Shown: one piece after another, positions 10,323 to 22,409 of the stretch
Layout of the letters: the number at the start of each line of letters is the position of its first letter
Position numbering within the stretch: position 1 is the first letter of the stretch
Source of the DNA: Allolobophora icterica
Taxonomy: Eukaryota > Annelida > Clitellata > Crassiclitellata > Lumbricidae
Direction of reading: 5' to 3'
Length of the DNA stretch: 64,000 nucleotides
NCBI GenBank assembly: GCA_963556255.1
Contig: OY744614.1
Coordinates: 41,190,578 to 41,254,577 of the forward strand
Program-made: the position numbers and the translations under genes
Notes under the pieces: generated by a model
What the model was told of the DNA's origin: nothing
Seen by the model: only the letters and a program-made list of their open reading frames with translations
Databases searched by the model: none

Positions 10323-10802
10323 ATGTTTTCTTTCATACGCAAGCTCTTCAAGCGTTATAAGTCGCGACGGGTACATCCAGAGTTCGCCGGCGAAGACGAT
10401 GAGGAGCAGCATAAGCCGACGACGGCTTCTCTGACGGAGGCAGCTGAGAATGAGATTCCAGCGGATAATTCAGGTTTTTATGAAACACTGGATCACAGAA
10501 TGGAGGTTGGGGTCTTCGTCCCTCAGCGACGCAACACAATTGCGGACCGCTTCAAGGAAGATGATGACCGTCTCTCACACTGGCCGAGTTCGGATGTGAG
10601 CGACCTCCCCGACATGCCGCAACCACCTGGATCTCCCAAGGCTCCAGAACGAGAGTCAAAGGATCAACCGGAAGTGACCTTCTATTGCCGCTCGTGGCTA
10701 GTTCCGACCGCGAGATCGATCGCTATGCTGTTTCAACCAGCAAGTCCAAACAGGGCGGATCGAAGGGGGGAAACCAAGCAGAAAGCAACGATAGAAGACT
10801 GA
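10323..10802 (+). CDS. Hypothetical 159-aa protein, copy 2
   Basis: This is the paralogue of the frame at 2982-3461, the same length and with two amino-acid substitutions. Its start context (ACC before ATG) is the same. The frame is intact. The upstream TATA-like segment differs from copy 1, so the two copies may not be expressed alike. Function is unknown: the visible features are a basic N-terminus and a proline- and acid-rich remainder. Confidence 0.55.
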   Translation: MFSFIRKLFKRYKSRRVHPEFAGEDDEEQHKPTTASLTEAAENEIPADNSGFYETLDHRMEVGVFVPQRRNTIADRFKEDDDRLSHWPSSDVSDLPDMPQPPGSPKAPERESKDQPEVTFYCRSWLVPTARSIAMLFQPASPNRADRRGETKQKATIED

Positions 10803-12887
10803 CCATTCGACAAGGCCTCCCGTTCTACAGTACCTGTCTACCTGTCTATCTGTCTGTCTGTCTACCTGTGTCTGTCTTTCTCTCTGTCTGTCTGTCTGTG
10901 TCTCTGTCTGTCTGTCTGTCTCTCTGTCCCTCTGTCTCTCTGTCGCTGGGCCTCTGGCGTGGATCATCTCCCGTAAGCCCAGTTTAGGCAGGTGTGTCTG
11001 TCTGTCTCTCTGTCTCTGGGCCTCTGGCGCGGATCATATACTCCCGTAAGCCCATAGGCAGGTCTGTCTGTCTGTCTCTGTGCCTGTCTGTCTGTCTGTC
11101 TCTCTGTGCCTTTCTGTCTGTCCCATGGAACCGGCTACAAGGACTTTCCGCCATAATAAGAAGGAGGAGGAGAAGGAAGAGGAGGAGAAGGAAGAGAACG
11201 AGTAGGAGCAGGGACAGGAGAAGGAGGAGGATAATAAGGAGGAGGACGCTGAGAGGATGTTAATGAAGAGGACTTTGAGGATGTTGAACATTGGCTATCG
11301 ATTGTGGGTGCTGTGAAATGTTGCAGCCCAAAGTACGCCATCCATAGCTCAATTATTTCACACAATGCAACAAAAGAAAAACATTGAGGTACGCAGACAC
11401 AGGCGTATGGACACATATAGACACGCGTCCGCAAAGGTACATAGACAGACCAACACGCGACCAAACAAACAGACACCAAGGAGACGTGCACTTAGCCGCG
11501 TAATTTGGATGATTACTTAATTAAATCTATTGATAGCCAGAGGCAAATGATTGTAGAAATCGTGTGAAGAGAGGATGGGCTGAAGGTCTTGTTTAACGGC
11601 TGTGAGATGACGAGGGTGTCTCATCGGAAAGGGGGCGCATATGTATTCGCAGCAGTTACCATGGCGACGGGTTCTTTAACATCCATACATCCACCCTCCA
11701 TCCATCCATCCATCCATCCATCAACGCTTCCATCCATCCATCCATCCATCCATCCACGCACCATGGAAAAGCTTTACTATGGTCGGTCCATCATTCTGGA
11801 GCAGGTTTCCATGTCACCTGCTACATCAGCATCTTCTCCTTTCCCCAGATGCGCAGGCCATTCCGTGCGATCGCGAACAACTTAGCATTAATTTTATTTA
11901 GCGACCCTTCAAGGAAACTATTCAGAGGCGCTCCCAGCCCAACCCCGGCGAAAGAGAACTGTCTTTAGAGCAGAGAGAAGAAAGCAATGGACGAAATCGT
12001 ATTTGTGTATATAACTATACATGTATGCATGTATCTATGTATGTATGTATGTATGGATGTGTGTATGTATGCATGTATGTATGTATGTATGTATGTATGC
12101 ATGTGTGTATGTATGCATGTATGTATGTATGTATGTATGTATGTATGTATGCATGTATGTATGTATGTATGTATGTAGGTATGTGTATGTATGTATGTAT
12201 GTATGTATGTATGTATGTATGTATGTATGTATGTATGTATGTATGTATGTATGTATGTATGTATGTATGTATGTATGTATGTATGTATGCATGTATGCAT
12301 TATTTTGTATATATGTGTGTATGTATTATATGTATGCATGTACGCATGTATGTACGTAGGTGTGTATGTATGCATGTGTGTATGTATGCATGTACATACG
12401 TAGTATGTAAGCATAGGCACATACGTGTGTATGTACGTATGTGTGCATGTATACTCTAGCGCCTCTAAGTAAGTAGATACGATGCGATCGTGTGTGCTTG
12501 CCCTGGGCAACCGGTCGATCTGATCCGAGCACCCACCGGGGAAACGACGTCCTCGTTCTCTGCAACGTGTCTCTTGACTGGCGCTCGACACTCGATTAAA
12601 CGAGCGACGCCTGTGTAAACATGATACTGGTCATCGCCGATGGATATGACGCGTCTAATTCCCCGAATAATCCCGGATATATTTCAGAAGCACCCTCTCG
12701 TAAATGCAGAAAATTCTCCGTCTTTTCTCATCAGCCTCCAGCTTTCCGGGGATTTGCCACTGAAACCTTTGCTTCACGAAGGGGCGGGTAGAAGGAATGA
12801 ACAGCGTGGTCGCTCTCATTCTCTTTCTCTCTCTGTCTCTCTCTCCCTGTCTCTCTCTCTGTCTTTCTGTCTGTCTCTGTCTCTGTC

Positions 12888-12929
<42 letters not shown>

Positions 12930-12981
12930 GCTCTCTCTCCTGCTTCCATTTTCTCTCTCTCTTGCTCCCACTCTCTTTAAC

Positions 12982-13012
<31 letters not shown>

Positions 13013-14007
13013 CTCTTTCTTCCCCCCTCTCTCTCTCTCTCGCTCCATCCCTTCTCTTTCCCACCCTCTCTCTCGCTCCATCCCTCTCTCTCTTTCTGTC
13101 GCTCCCAGCCTCTCTCCCACCTTCTCTCTTTCTCTCTCTCTCTCTTTCTCTCGCTCCCACCCCCCGCTCTCACGTTCCTACTCTCTCTCTCTCGCTCCCA
13201 CTCAATCTTTCCCACCCTTCTCTCTCGCTCCACTCCCTCTCTCCCTTTCTCTCGCTCCCAACCTCTCTTTCCCACCCTCTCTCGCTCTCTCACTCGCTCT
13301 CTCGCTGGCTCTCTCCGTCTGCTTTTTATGATTCGGTGTCTTTCAGTGCTCTGTTTTTCCTGCTCGATCTGTAAGAGTTTTACACCGTGGGATAAAATCT
13401 AAAGGTCCATTTCTTTTATGGATGTTTAGTAGTGTCTTTTAGTGAGTATTTTTCCTGACTTTGATGTCTCTTTCACAACATCCTCTGAGAACGACCTTAT
13501 CATCTCTGATAATTGTAAATATTTGCAACTGTATTTGTCTATCTGGATCAGTCCTTCTCATTGTCTCCCTCCATTGTTGCTTCTGTTTGCTCGACTCCAT
13601 GGCTGGCTGGTTGCCTACTTGCCTGCCTGACTGTATGTCTGCCTGACTCTATGTCTGTTTCTCTGTCTGCCTGTCTGCACGTATGTATGTATGTATGTAT
13701 GTATGTATGTATGTATGTATGTATGTATGTATGTATGTATGTATGTATGTATGTATGTATGTATGTATGTATGTATGAATGTATGTATGTATGTATGAAT
13801 GAATGTATGTATGTAGGCATGTGTGCGTGTATGTATGTATGTATGTATGTATGTATCTATGTATGTATGTATGTATGTATGTATGTATGTATGTATGAAT
13901 GTATGTATGTATGTATGAATGAATGTATGTATGTATGCATGCGTGCGTGTATGTATGTATGTATGTATGTATGTATGTGTGCATGTGTGCGTGTATGTAA
14001 GTAGTAA

Positions 14008-14224
14008 GGTAAGTACGGGTATCAACTGAATTAATCATCCGCATCTGGCAACCTGTCAACTTAATCGATTGACGAGTACCAGATGTCGTCGGCGGAGGGG
14101 GATAGGAGTGGATTGGTGGGGAGGGGTAATCTAAGGCCGCCGACGACATCTGGTACTCGTCAATCGATTAAGTTGACAGGTTGCCAGATGCGGATGATTA
14201 ATTTAGTTGATACCCGTACTTACC
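14008..14224. repeat. Palindrome with 88-bp arms and 41-bp loop
   Basis: 14008-14095 and 14137-14224 are reverse complements with one visible mismatch (CAACTGAATT against CAACTAAATT). Copy 1 of the duplication has the left arm and loop (from about 6495), but after CCGACGACAT (ending near 6631) the rest of the right arm is missing. Its short remaining stem is about 14 bp. It could be a foldback element or a hairpin made during DNA repair. Confidence 0.9.
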
Positions 14225-14393
14225 CTGAGGGGAATTGTGTGGGAATTGTGTGGGCGGTGGAATATGTCGAACGACTCTCCTTAATCGCTAACTTCCCTTC
14301 TCAGTCCAAATCGTTATCACTCCTTCTAATCTCTAATCGATATTTGTCCTTCCATACCCTTCCCTTTCCTAGCACATATTACTTAGCGTTGCC

Positions 14394-14794
14394 ATGATCT
14401 TCGAACGTATACCTGAGAAGACGAAGAAGATGTCTACCAACGTTGCTGATGTGAGTATATGTCGTTCTTCTATGATAAATTATTTTTGAGAATTCTATAT
14501 CGAGATGATGTTTTAGAAATTCGAATGAATGAGATAATCTTTTATGATATAATGCTTTAGACGATGATGATAATGAATGTGATGATAGTGTTTCGTGGCT
14601 GCGACTTCATTCTCTTACAAATTTTATAGTTTTTCAATATCATAAAAATCGTTAGGTCTAATGGATGTCAACGACTGGGTTTCATCCTTCAGTTGTACAA
14701 ACTATAATGTGACTGTAATTTCGGTTTTTTAGATGAGTGGAAAGATCGTGTTGTTCGAGACGCCTATAGGGATCAATCTATATCTGAGCGTGTA
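14394..14794 (+). pseudogene. Truncated PC4-like gene, copy 2 (exon 1 and start of exon 2)
   Basis: Exon 1 (14394-14450) with donor GTGAGT and the first 62 nt of exon 2 (14733-14794, acceptor TTTTTTAG) match copy 1. Homology is then lost at almost the same base where copy 1 has its frameshift. The domain-bearing part is absent, so this copy cannot encode the PC4-like domain. Confidence 0.6.
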
Positions 14795-15232
14795 CTCATT
14801 AGGGTTATAACCTTTTGACTTTTTTTCAAAAAAGCGATTTCCTGTATCATAAATGGATAAACTTTTACTTAGAAACACTGAAAAGTGATTAATTCTTCTC
14901 AGTTATGAAAAAAGGTCACCCCAAATGAAAAGTTTGATTCACCATATATGTAACGTTACTACTCAAAGTAGTACCGCTTATAAAACTTTATGGAACTGTT
15001 TAGAACTTTTACAGCTATCTGGAACTTCCTAAAACTGTTCAGCACTTTCTAGAAGAATCCAAATATTGGTCTATATAGAATGGTTTGTGGGCAAACTGAA
15101 CTTGTTAATTTAAAAAAAAAATTCAGTGGCAGTATAGGCCTACAGTGTCACACAAGAAAATTGCAAATAGGCTACCAAAGACGTTGCTAATTGAAGGAGG
15201 AAATTATTGAAAAGTTACAGATGGAACAGTGA

Positions 15233-15727
15233 TCCTTACATTTTAATGGCAAGCATATTGAGGAAAATGAATATCAGGGTGTGGTACTGAAGAATGAGAT
15301 AACTGAAGTAAAAGTCTGCGTCTGAAAGATGGCGATGCCGAAACTATTGCTTCAGGAATTGCAAAAGTTCTTGATTGCATTCCATAAGTTATGGAATGCA
15401 ACGAAGATGACCACTGCTGATACAACCAGTGTTAACACTGGGAAAAAGAATGGAGTTGTTGTCAAATTGCAACTTTTGTTCTCTGGCATGGGTGTCAGCA
15501 AACCACAATTTGTCAGTTGCCATCACGTTCTGGACAGGATTCTCAGGGTGGTCATGGACGAGGAACTTGGTGGTAACACCAGGTCTCCAAACATAGAATA
15601 TCCGCTTATGTCTCAACTGATGAACAAGTAGGAGGAACTGAAAGCACAGTATGTTAATGGAACAGAAGAAATCCTCGATAAAGCAGGCTGGAGAGATGAC
15701 ATGAAACCGTTATACCATCTTACACGG
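15233..15727 (+). pseudogene. Decayed transposase-like reading frame
   Basis: One frame runs for 165 codons with two in-frame stops (TGA at 15323, TAG at 15629). It contains HFNGKHI, DTTSVNTGKKNGVVVKLQ, CHHVLDRILRVVMDEELGG and SPNIEY. The order D-G-K, D-T-T-x-x-N-T-G, C-x-H-H recalls a transposase-like family widespread in invertebrate genomes, but I cannot name the superfamily with confidence. It lies just beyond the end of the second duplication unit and before an (AT)n tract. The stops show it is not functional. Confidence 0.45.
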
Positions 15728-15736
15728 GTTAGATGG

Positions 15737-15737
<1 letters not shown>

Positions 15738-15786
<49 letters not shown>
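15738..15786. repeat. (AT)n microsatellite
   Basis: A pure AT run of about 48 bp. Confidence 0.95.
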
Positions 15787-15787
<1 letters not shown>

Positions 15788-16100
15788 ATTGGGATTGTAT
15801 ATGTTTTACGTAACTTAACAGTCTTTCTAGTTCAGCTTTTTATGTTCGAATGCTTGATAGAGTCTACGTCACTCAATAGGATTGAATCCGTACTATATAC
15901 ACTACTATCACAGAAATTCACTCAAGATGTGTTAAATCAAAATTTTATATTCATTTCATTTTCCATCGAACTTTAATAAATATAAATCATTTCTTTATTA
16001 AAATCATTATGTTTTGTTATATGATGTTCAATATTTTATGTCTATGTTCTCATACAATATGTTGGTTGATGAAATCTACAACGTTCCAGCTTTACTTTAC

Positions 16101-16289
16101 CCTGGAAATCAGACTTTGACCTCTTTGGACTACTCTCTGGAAACCCCCTTTGATTTGGTTTGGCCTTCTGGAAATCGGACTTGGACCTCTTTTGGATCAC
16201 TCTCTGGAAACCCCCTCTGATTTGGTTTGGAGTTCTGGAAAGCGGATTCGGACCTCTTTTGAACAACTCCCTGCATGGAAACCTCCTCT
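16101..16289. repeat. 66-67-bp tandem minisatellite, about 2.8 copies
   Basis: Units starting CTGGAAATC or CTGGAAAGC occur at 16102, 16168 and 16235. Each has GACCTCTTT and ACCCCCT-TGATTTGGTTTGG segments. Confidence 0.85.
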
Positions 16290-16332
16290 GATCTGACGTA
16301 GCACATGTGAATAGGCTGATGCCATGCGCTTG

Positions 16333-16385
16333 ACCTTCGAGTGGCGCTTTAGAAGATTGGAGATTACGATTACGATTAGGATTGC
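16333..16385 (+). mobile_element. LINE 3' tail with (ATTACG)n
   Basis: GTGGCGCTTTAGAAGATTGG is followed by AGATTACGATTACGATTAGG. The same tail is at 29840-29880 and 33410-33450, and on the minus strand at the 3' end of the LINE fragment at 61545-62050. Confidence 0.65.
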
Positions 16386-16767
16386 GATTTCTCCAAACTT
16401 GCATTTCTCCAAACTTGCATTTCAAACTTTCGTCTAGGAAAACAGCGGTGTCTTCTTAGCTTCCGTAGTTCAATTTTCTTACAATTTTTCTTGCATTGGT
16501 CATGCTCTTTGGAATCAACTCCCTCCATTGACGCGGGTCTCTTTATTAGCTGGTGGCCCAAGTGCCTCGTTTCGCTGTCTTAAAACCACTTTCTATTCAA
16601 TACGTCTTTCACACTGTGAGCGCCTCTGATCAGCGAATACAGTGAGAGGCGTTTTATAAATGTTCAGATACAATACAATACAATGGTAAACATTAATTCT
16701 GTAGAGAACCTGTTTCTATATCTATAATATTATTATACAGAGTCGCTCGGAGATTCGACTTGACCCA

Positions 16768-16941
<174 letters not shown>

Positions 16942-16989
16942 TATTCAGTTGCTTCAACGCACATTTTCAAATCAGAAAACTAAAGAAAC

Positions 16990-17063
16990 CTCTTTTCGAA
17001 GCGCAGTCTGATGAAAGATGAGCCATGTTTTCTCGAAGTTCTTTTGGCCAATCCTCTCGAGTT
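16990..17063 (-). CDS. ABCG-A exon 9, last exon present
   Basis: [19 protein letters not shown]. Ends AAAAGAG|GTTTCT, as in the paralogues. No exon 10 follows. Confidence 0.8.
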
Positions 17064-17726
17064 CTACAGAGCAAAATCAGAATGTACTGTCACCGATGAA
17101 ACAGTCGCTTGAGTCCACTTAGTTGTGGTCTAGGATCGAATAAAGACCGGCTGATGCGCACACAACAGTTTCAGAGCCTTTGTGATGTAAAAAAATACGC
17201 TATATAAATTTTTCTGTCACAAATCTAACGGATGAAAAAGCAGATGATGTGTTTAAAGTTACCGTTTTTACTAGATGAAAATTATTAATGACTCTGTTCA
17301 AACGTCACTGCGGGGAGAAAGGGCCAATTGTTCAACTAATTTCTGCCGGCGTCAACGACCTTTGTTGCTATAAGATGTTGTTAAAATATGCATCCTCTTC
17401 TAAGGGCGAATGGCAAAAAGAGGTCTGCTGCTATGCGGCCTTCGAGTAGGTTAAACCGCCGTGATTGTAGCTGCAATGTTTCATCAATTTATCATTTCAT
17501 TTTCTTCCTTATAAATGCCAGATTACAATTACAATTGCAAATTACAATTACCACATGTTTCTACACACTCAATATTGCGACTATAAAAGAGCTCCACGCA
17601 AGCAAAGGGGGTTACGAACTCCGCCAGTACCCTACATGCGGTAGTGCCAGTCCATAGCCTGGAGAAAGGAGGAGGGCGACGCAAATCATCCTTGTTAGGA
17701 CACAGTGTCGTTAAACAGCAACTAAC

Positions 17727-17790
17727 CTCATTTCGTAAGCTGAATTCACGATCTTTTTCACCTTTTCGTCATCGGACTTTATCTGTTCCA
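17727..17790 (-). CDS. ABCG-A exon 8
   Basis: A charged 64-nt linker exon (EQIKSDDEKVKKIVNSAYEM). Donor GAG|GTTAGT. Confidence 0.8.
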
Positions 17791-18089
17791 CTGAAACAAA
17801 AAGTGTCTTTCTCGAAAATGTCATTACCAACTGATAGACAGGTAGTTTCAGTTTAACGACACCGTGCGAAAACAGACCACAGGCGTCGCCCTCCTCCTTT
17901 ATCCAGACCTGGGGCTGGCAATACCAGAGTACGAGCAGTGGCGGAGTTCTCAGAAACAAACTTACTTTCATGGTATTTCATACTGAGCGTAACGACCTTC
18001 TTATAACTGTGTGCAATCATGCATGAAAGTGAGTAAGTCTGTGAGTAGGCATGCCAAAAATATGCAAGTGAAATATTTCGTGAGCTTAC

Positions 18090-18183
18090 TGATGAAATCA
18101 GCAGGATTGGTGAATAGGTCACATAACAGACCAAGATCCGCGAAAAAATCCGTTATTTTGTTGCCAGATCCAAAATAGGCGAC
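18090..18183 (-). CDS. ABCG-A exon 7
   Basis: [20 protein letters not shown] followed by TNPADFI, the usual ABCG sequence after the H-loop. Ends phase 1. Confidence 0.88.
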
Positions 18184-18306
18184 CTAAAATTCAAAGAAAG
18201 TACACACAATTTCAATTTTAATTGCTTAAATGTGCTACACACAAGTCTAACGTTAGTTTATATCAAGGAGAAGCTATACAAATTTCGAGGCGATACCAGG
18301 ACATAC

Positions 18307-18468
18307 CTCGCCTTTGACTAGAAGCAGCACCTTGGAGAACATGTGGAATATTTGACTCGATGGTTGATGTATGGTCGTCACGATTGTCTTCCTCTGCTGC
18401 GTCGATAATTTCTCCAACGACGACATCAGATCGTGCGCAATCGCAGAATCCAGACCTGAAGTCGGTTC
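18307..18468 (-). CDS. ABCG-A exon 6
   Basis: Starts with the catalytic glutamate of EPTSGLDSA (D-loop) and carries the H-loop histidine in [20 protein letters not shown]. Uninterrupted here, unlike in ABCG-B. Confidence 0.9.
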
Positions 18469-18972
18469 CTGTGTTAATTCAAGCGTAACGGAGTTTCACG
18501 CCTCGCCAAAACACTTTAAATAGTAGGCCTACTCCTATAAGCGGCGCTCTCTAGACTAATCAGATCGCCGGAACAGACATATTTAATAAATTTGTGCATT
18601 ATTATTATTGTAATTATTAGTATTGTTCTGCTCTTTTAAGTAAGAATTAATTTGAGAGTGCTGAACGGTACACTGCGTTAGAAAGCACGACGTACCGTCG
18701 TCGATGTACAAGAGAAGGTGGGACAATCGTGATTCAATTTCTTTGGAATAAATATCATAGCATTGATGAGGAATGCATCATTCGAAATCTCTAAGCATGA
18801 AGGACATGAGCAAGGAAACCGCTCTTGACAGGCACCAACGTCCACATGCCAGTTACATGCAAAAGCATTTACATGCAAAAGGTCCTCGACCCGACCGACA
18901 CACGTGACCAGTCAATCAATCAGTCACCTGTCACCTGACAATCAACCACCTGCTGTGATTTGTTCAACTTAC

Positions 18973-19082
18973 GTCGATGTGAAGCAGTTTCGGATTGGTA
19001 ATAAGTTCACAGGCGATGCTGGCTCGCTTTCTTTCGCCTCCTGACAGACCACCTTGTAAGAAGTTCACGCCGGAACCCATCT
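18973..19082 (-). CDS. ABCG-A exon 5
   Basis: [20 protein letters not shown] contains the ABC signature. It ends with Walker B residues KLLHID at GAC|GTAAGT. Confidence 0.9.
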
Positions 19083-19509
19083 CTATAAAATGACATAATG
19101 ACGAACATTTTCATAGTGCCATCAGTTGCAAGTTGCTTCTTTATGGTTCATCGCAGTTACCTGTCGACTGCAGACTCTATCCACATACCGCTCAAGAATT
19201 ACGTACCACTGAATGTATATGTTCTGTTTTTTGGTCGGCGCAGCAGGTATACCCTAGAGATCGACTTTCCTATTATGCATCTCATTATTTTTTTACTGCC
19301 CGATTGAGGTGAAATAAAGTTTTATTAGTGGTTTTTTCTCGGATACAATTCAGCCTTAAAAAGCTTCAACATCAGCGGTTAGGAAGCTCTTTGAATCGGC
19401 CGCCTGTAAACTGTTTATGAGAGAGGGTAATCCAGGCTGTAGCGGGACTCTTGACCCTTTTGGATAACCCTTTTCAACCCTTTTGACGCCAGCACTTGAA
19501 ATACTATAT

Positions 19510-19845
19510 GGGGGGCCCGTGGAGTAATGGATAACACACTGGCGTGAAGAGCAGTAGGTACCAAGATCGAATCCCGTAGACCCGTAAGGTTTGTTCAGCC
19601 TTCCACTCGCTAGGTGGCGGCGGTGGTTAAATGAATAGTAGGCCGTGATTGTCGCCCTGCTGCCTGCCGTATAAACAGTTATATTCGACTCCTGTAAAGC
19701 TGTTATCATGTGCTTCTACTGTATACATGAATGTAAGGCGCCCTGCGTGGCCGTTGTTTCTACTATAATGTATGTTCACTGTACAGCGCAGTGCGATTAG
19801 AAGGCGCTAAAATAAAAAAATTATTATTATTATTATTATTATTAT
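19510..19845 (+). mobile_element. tRNA-derived SINE with (ATT)n tail
   Basis: The head has an A-box-like GTGGAGTAATGGATAACAC and a B-box-like AGATCGAATCCC. The body ends GAAGGCGCTAAAATAAAA followed by (ATT)n. It lies in ABCG-A intron 4. Confidence 0.65.
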
Positions 19846-20149
19846 AGGCGAAACTGTCATAATTTGATTTGTCTGTTGTGTGGTTTTTCAATAATTGATT
19901 CAATAAATTAAAAAAAACAATCAAATGATCTTCAGACAACGGTTAAACGTTACTGGAGCGTATTGTGAAACATGATATATAGCTAGAGCCGCCGCCGCCG
20001 CCGATTTTTTATGGCGGCGCGCTGCCGTCGACAATTTGTTAGCGCGCCGCAGATGCAAGGCTGATACGTTTCTTTCTTATTGTTGCTTCATCACGGATTC
20101 GCGATATATTGCTTTCGAAATCTGGGTCTCTTTGCGACGCTAGATCGGC

Positions 20150-20203
20150 AACACGAATTGGTGACGTCAACGCTATGAGCCTATGACGTCACCAATTCGT
20201 GTT
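20150..20203. repeat. Short perfect palindrome, 20-bp arms
   Basis: AACACGAATTGGTGACGTCA (20150-20169) and its reverse complement (20184-20203) flank a 14-nt loop. TGACGTCA-like half sites are at the inner edges. Confidence 0.9.
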
Positions 20204-20216
20204 GACTTTTACAATA

Positions 20217-20447
20217 TTTATTTATTTATTCCGGATATTTCTATAGCGCCTCTCGAAGTCTATTACTACTCAGAGGCGCTCCCGACTACAGCATTTGATA
20301 CTGTGCCGGAATTTTCACGCCGAAGCGCCACGAGCAATTGCGAGTGAAGGACTTGCCCAAGGTTCGTACGCAGCGGCTAGAGTGGGATTCGAACCTGCAA
20401 CCCTCCGGTCACAAGGCGCCGAACTTACCACTGAGCCACCACGCCCC
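20217..20447 (-). mobile_element. tRNA-derived SINE with LINE-like 3' end
   Basis: Minus-strand head: TGGTGGCTCAGTGGTAAG (A box) and GCAGGTTCGAATCCCA (B box). The 3' part GGGAGCGCCTCTGAGTAGT and GAGGCGCTATAGAAATATCC resembles the 3' end of the LINE at 56519-58000, and the tail is (AAATA)n. ACAATA flanks both sides (20211-20216, 20448-20453) as a likely target duplication. The same family interrupts ABCG-B exon 6. Confidence 0.85.
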
Positions 20448-20889
20448 ACAATAGTTAACGTTTGATGAAAGACTTAAGCCTATTCGCTAATGTTATAATT
20501 CGATGTGAAGTATGGCAACAAACGAAAGTCTAGAACTCTAAAGAACTCTAGGTGCGTGAATAGTTGTGTGATGTGTACCATATTGTTTGGTAGACCGGCC
20601 GTATCCTAAGCTAGGATGGAAGAGATCTGTCTACCGTCTAGGTGCAATGTTGTATAATCGAGTGGTCGCGTTCGCAGGCTTAACCATTCAAACAGATATT
20701 ATTATGCAACCACAAGTTCTGCCTAAACCAACCAAGCAGAACTCGATTGCTAATAAAGAAGATGAAGAGTGATCTTAGCTGACTATGATTTTGTGGTCTT
20801 TATCTTAATAACAAGAGTGCATTGTCTTCCTGATCAAATTCGTTTTCCTTATACTTTGGTGATCTTGCCTTGTACACGATAGGCCTACA

Positions 20890-21134
20890 CAGAGGCGTAG
20901 CGACCGCCATCCATACCCTCCGACCGGAGGGGCCCCGCAAGGAAGGGGGTCCCTAAAAGTGGCAAAAAATAACCGTAAATACGGAAATGGAATACATGTA
21001 CATTGTAGGCGTAGGCCAATGTATACATAATATGAACCCTGTATATTGTATATTACCGCATTCCAGTTTCCGCATTGTAAGGGGTCCCGGACGTATGTTC
21101 GGAGGGGGCCACGTTCCTTGTTGCTACGGCTCTG
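20890..21134. mobile_element. hAT-like MITE, 245 bp
   Basis: Inverted ends CAGAGGCGTAGC and CAGAGCCGTAGCAA are flanked by a perfect 8-bp duplication, GGCCTACA (20882-20889 and 21135-21142). No coding capacity. Confidence 0.85.
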
Positions 21135-21556
21135 GGCCTACACACAGTCACTTAAAGTGATATCTTGTTACAAGTAGGCCCAATGCCATTACTTTGCAAC
21201 TTCTGTTCCTGTTGCCATTTGCTTAATACCTTGACAATAACAGCAATATGAATGTATTGGTGTGTAGCTTCACTGTCATGGAGCGGCTTTAGAGAACTCG
21301 GCCCTCTTTGACTGGTCACAGGAAAAACGACTCTTTTACTCCCGTAGGTACTCATTCTTGTCAAGTAGGCCAATCCTGACCAGGGCGCGGCGCCGCGCCG
21401 CCGCCGACCCAACAAGACCGGCGCGCCGCCGCCGACACTATCAAGTCGGGCCAGGGCTCTGTATATAGCGGGTGATTCTCGGTTGGTCAAGCCCAAAATA
21501 CCAACACGAATTAAGTCATTTTTCAGCCAGAATCCAAGAACAGTTATATTTATGCC

Positions 21557-22255
21557 CATAGGCGTAGACTCTGGGGGGTCAGCCGGGGCACGTGCCCCAC
21601 CAATAATTGAGGAGCCGGGGCAATGCCCCCCCAAAAATCGAGAGGAGAATTTCTTAATATATTAAAATGTTATGTTTCAATATAGACAAATTTCTTCAGA
21701 AACAGAAAATCATAGACACAGAACTGAAATAAACCTACTATCAGAAATTCATAATGAAAACAAAGATTTATTTTTATCTTCAATATCTTCAATATGAAAC
21801 AAATTTACATGTAAGCAAAACGCCAAATTTCATACGCATTAACATAACACCGGAAGCCTCTGCCGACTATCCAGACCAGAGGTGAAAAGAGTTTTTTCGG
21901 TTTTTGGTTTTAAACAAAACTAAAAGAAAAAACCCATAAAATTTGTTTTTTTTTATTTAAAAAAAATAAATTTCTTATTATTGTACAAGTTATTTTAATA
22001 ACATCGACTTAATGATTTTTAATTTTCGGAAATAGCAACTGAATTAAACTCAGTTGAGCTCTTGTTCATGCCATTTTTCATGATTTTTATGATTCGAAAT
22101 CCGAAAATCTTAAAAACAATCAAAACAAAAAACAATAAAAACGAGAGAAAAACGAAAAAATAACAACAAAAAAACAACTTTTCATATTGAAAAAACTTTT
22201 TTTTTGGTCCAGACCCCCATGCCCCCCCAATATTTTGGACAAGTTTACGCCAGTG
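21557..22255. mobile_element. hAT-like element, 699 bp, no transposase seen
   Basis: Ends CATAGGCGTAGAC and, inverted, CACTGGCGTAAAC. The 8-bp duplication TTTATGCC is at 21549-21556 and 22256-22263. The interior is AT-rich and has no recognisable transposase. Confidence 0.8.
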
Positions 22256-22409
22256 TTTATGCCCCATTCTTCGAGCTCTGGAGTTGTGTATATTCATCCT
22301 TCTGCATCACGGTTCAATTATCTAATTTAAACTAATATTATTACTTCTTCTGCGCAATTAAGAAATAAATCGATGGGCTTGAAATTAAACCGCTGTCAAA
22401 ATCATGAAC

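Larger units (their letters stand above)
8131..14794. repeat. Tandem duplication unit, copy 2 (3' truncated)
   Basis: This is the second copy of the unit that starts at position 1. It lacks the transposon found at 1952-2755 and has longer ATGT tracts near 12020-12300 and 13680-14000. It keeps a long palindrome at 14008-14224. Similarity stops abruptly after the shared GAGCGTGTA, inside the second PC4-like exon. The following sequence (14795 on) is unrelated to copy 1. Confidence 0.95.
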
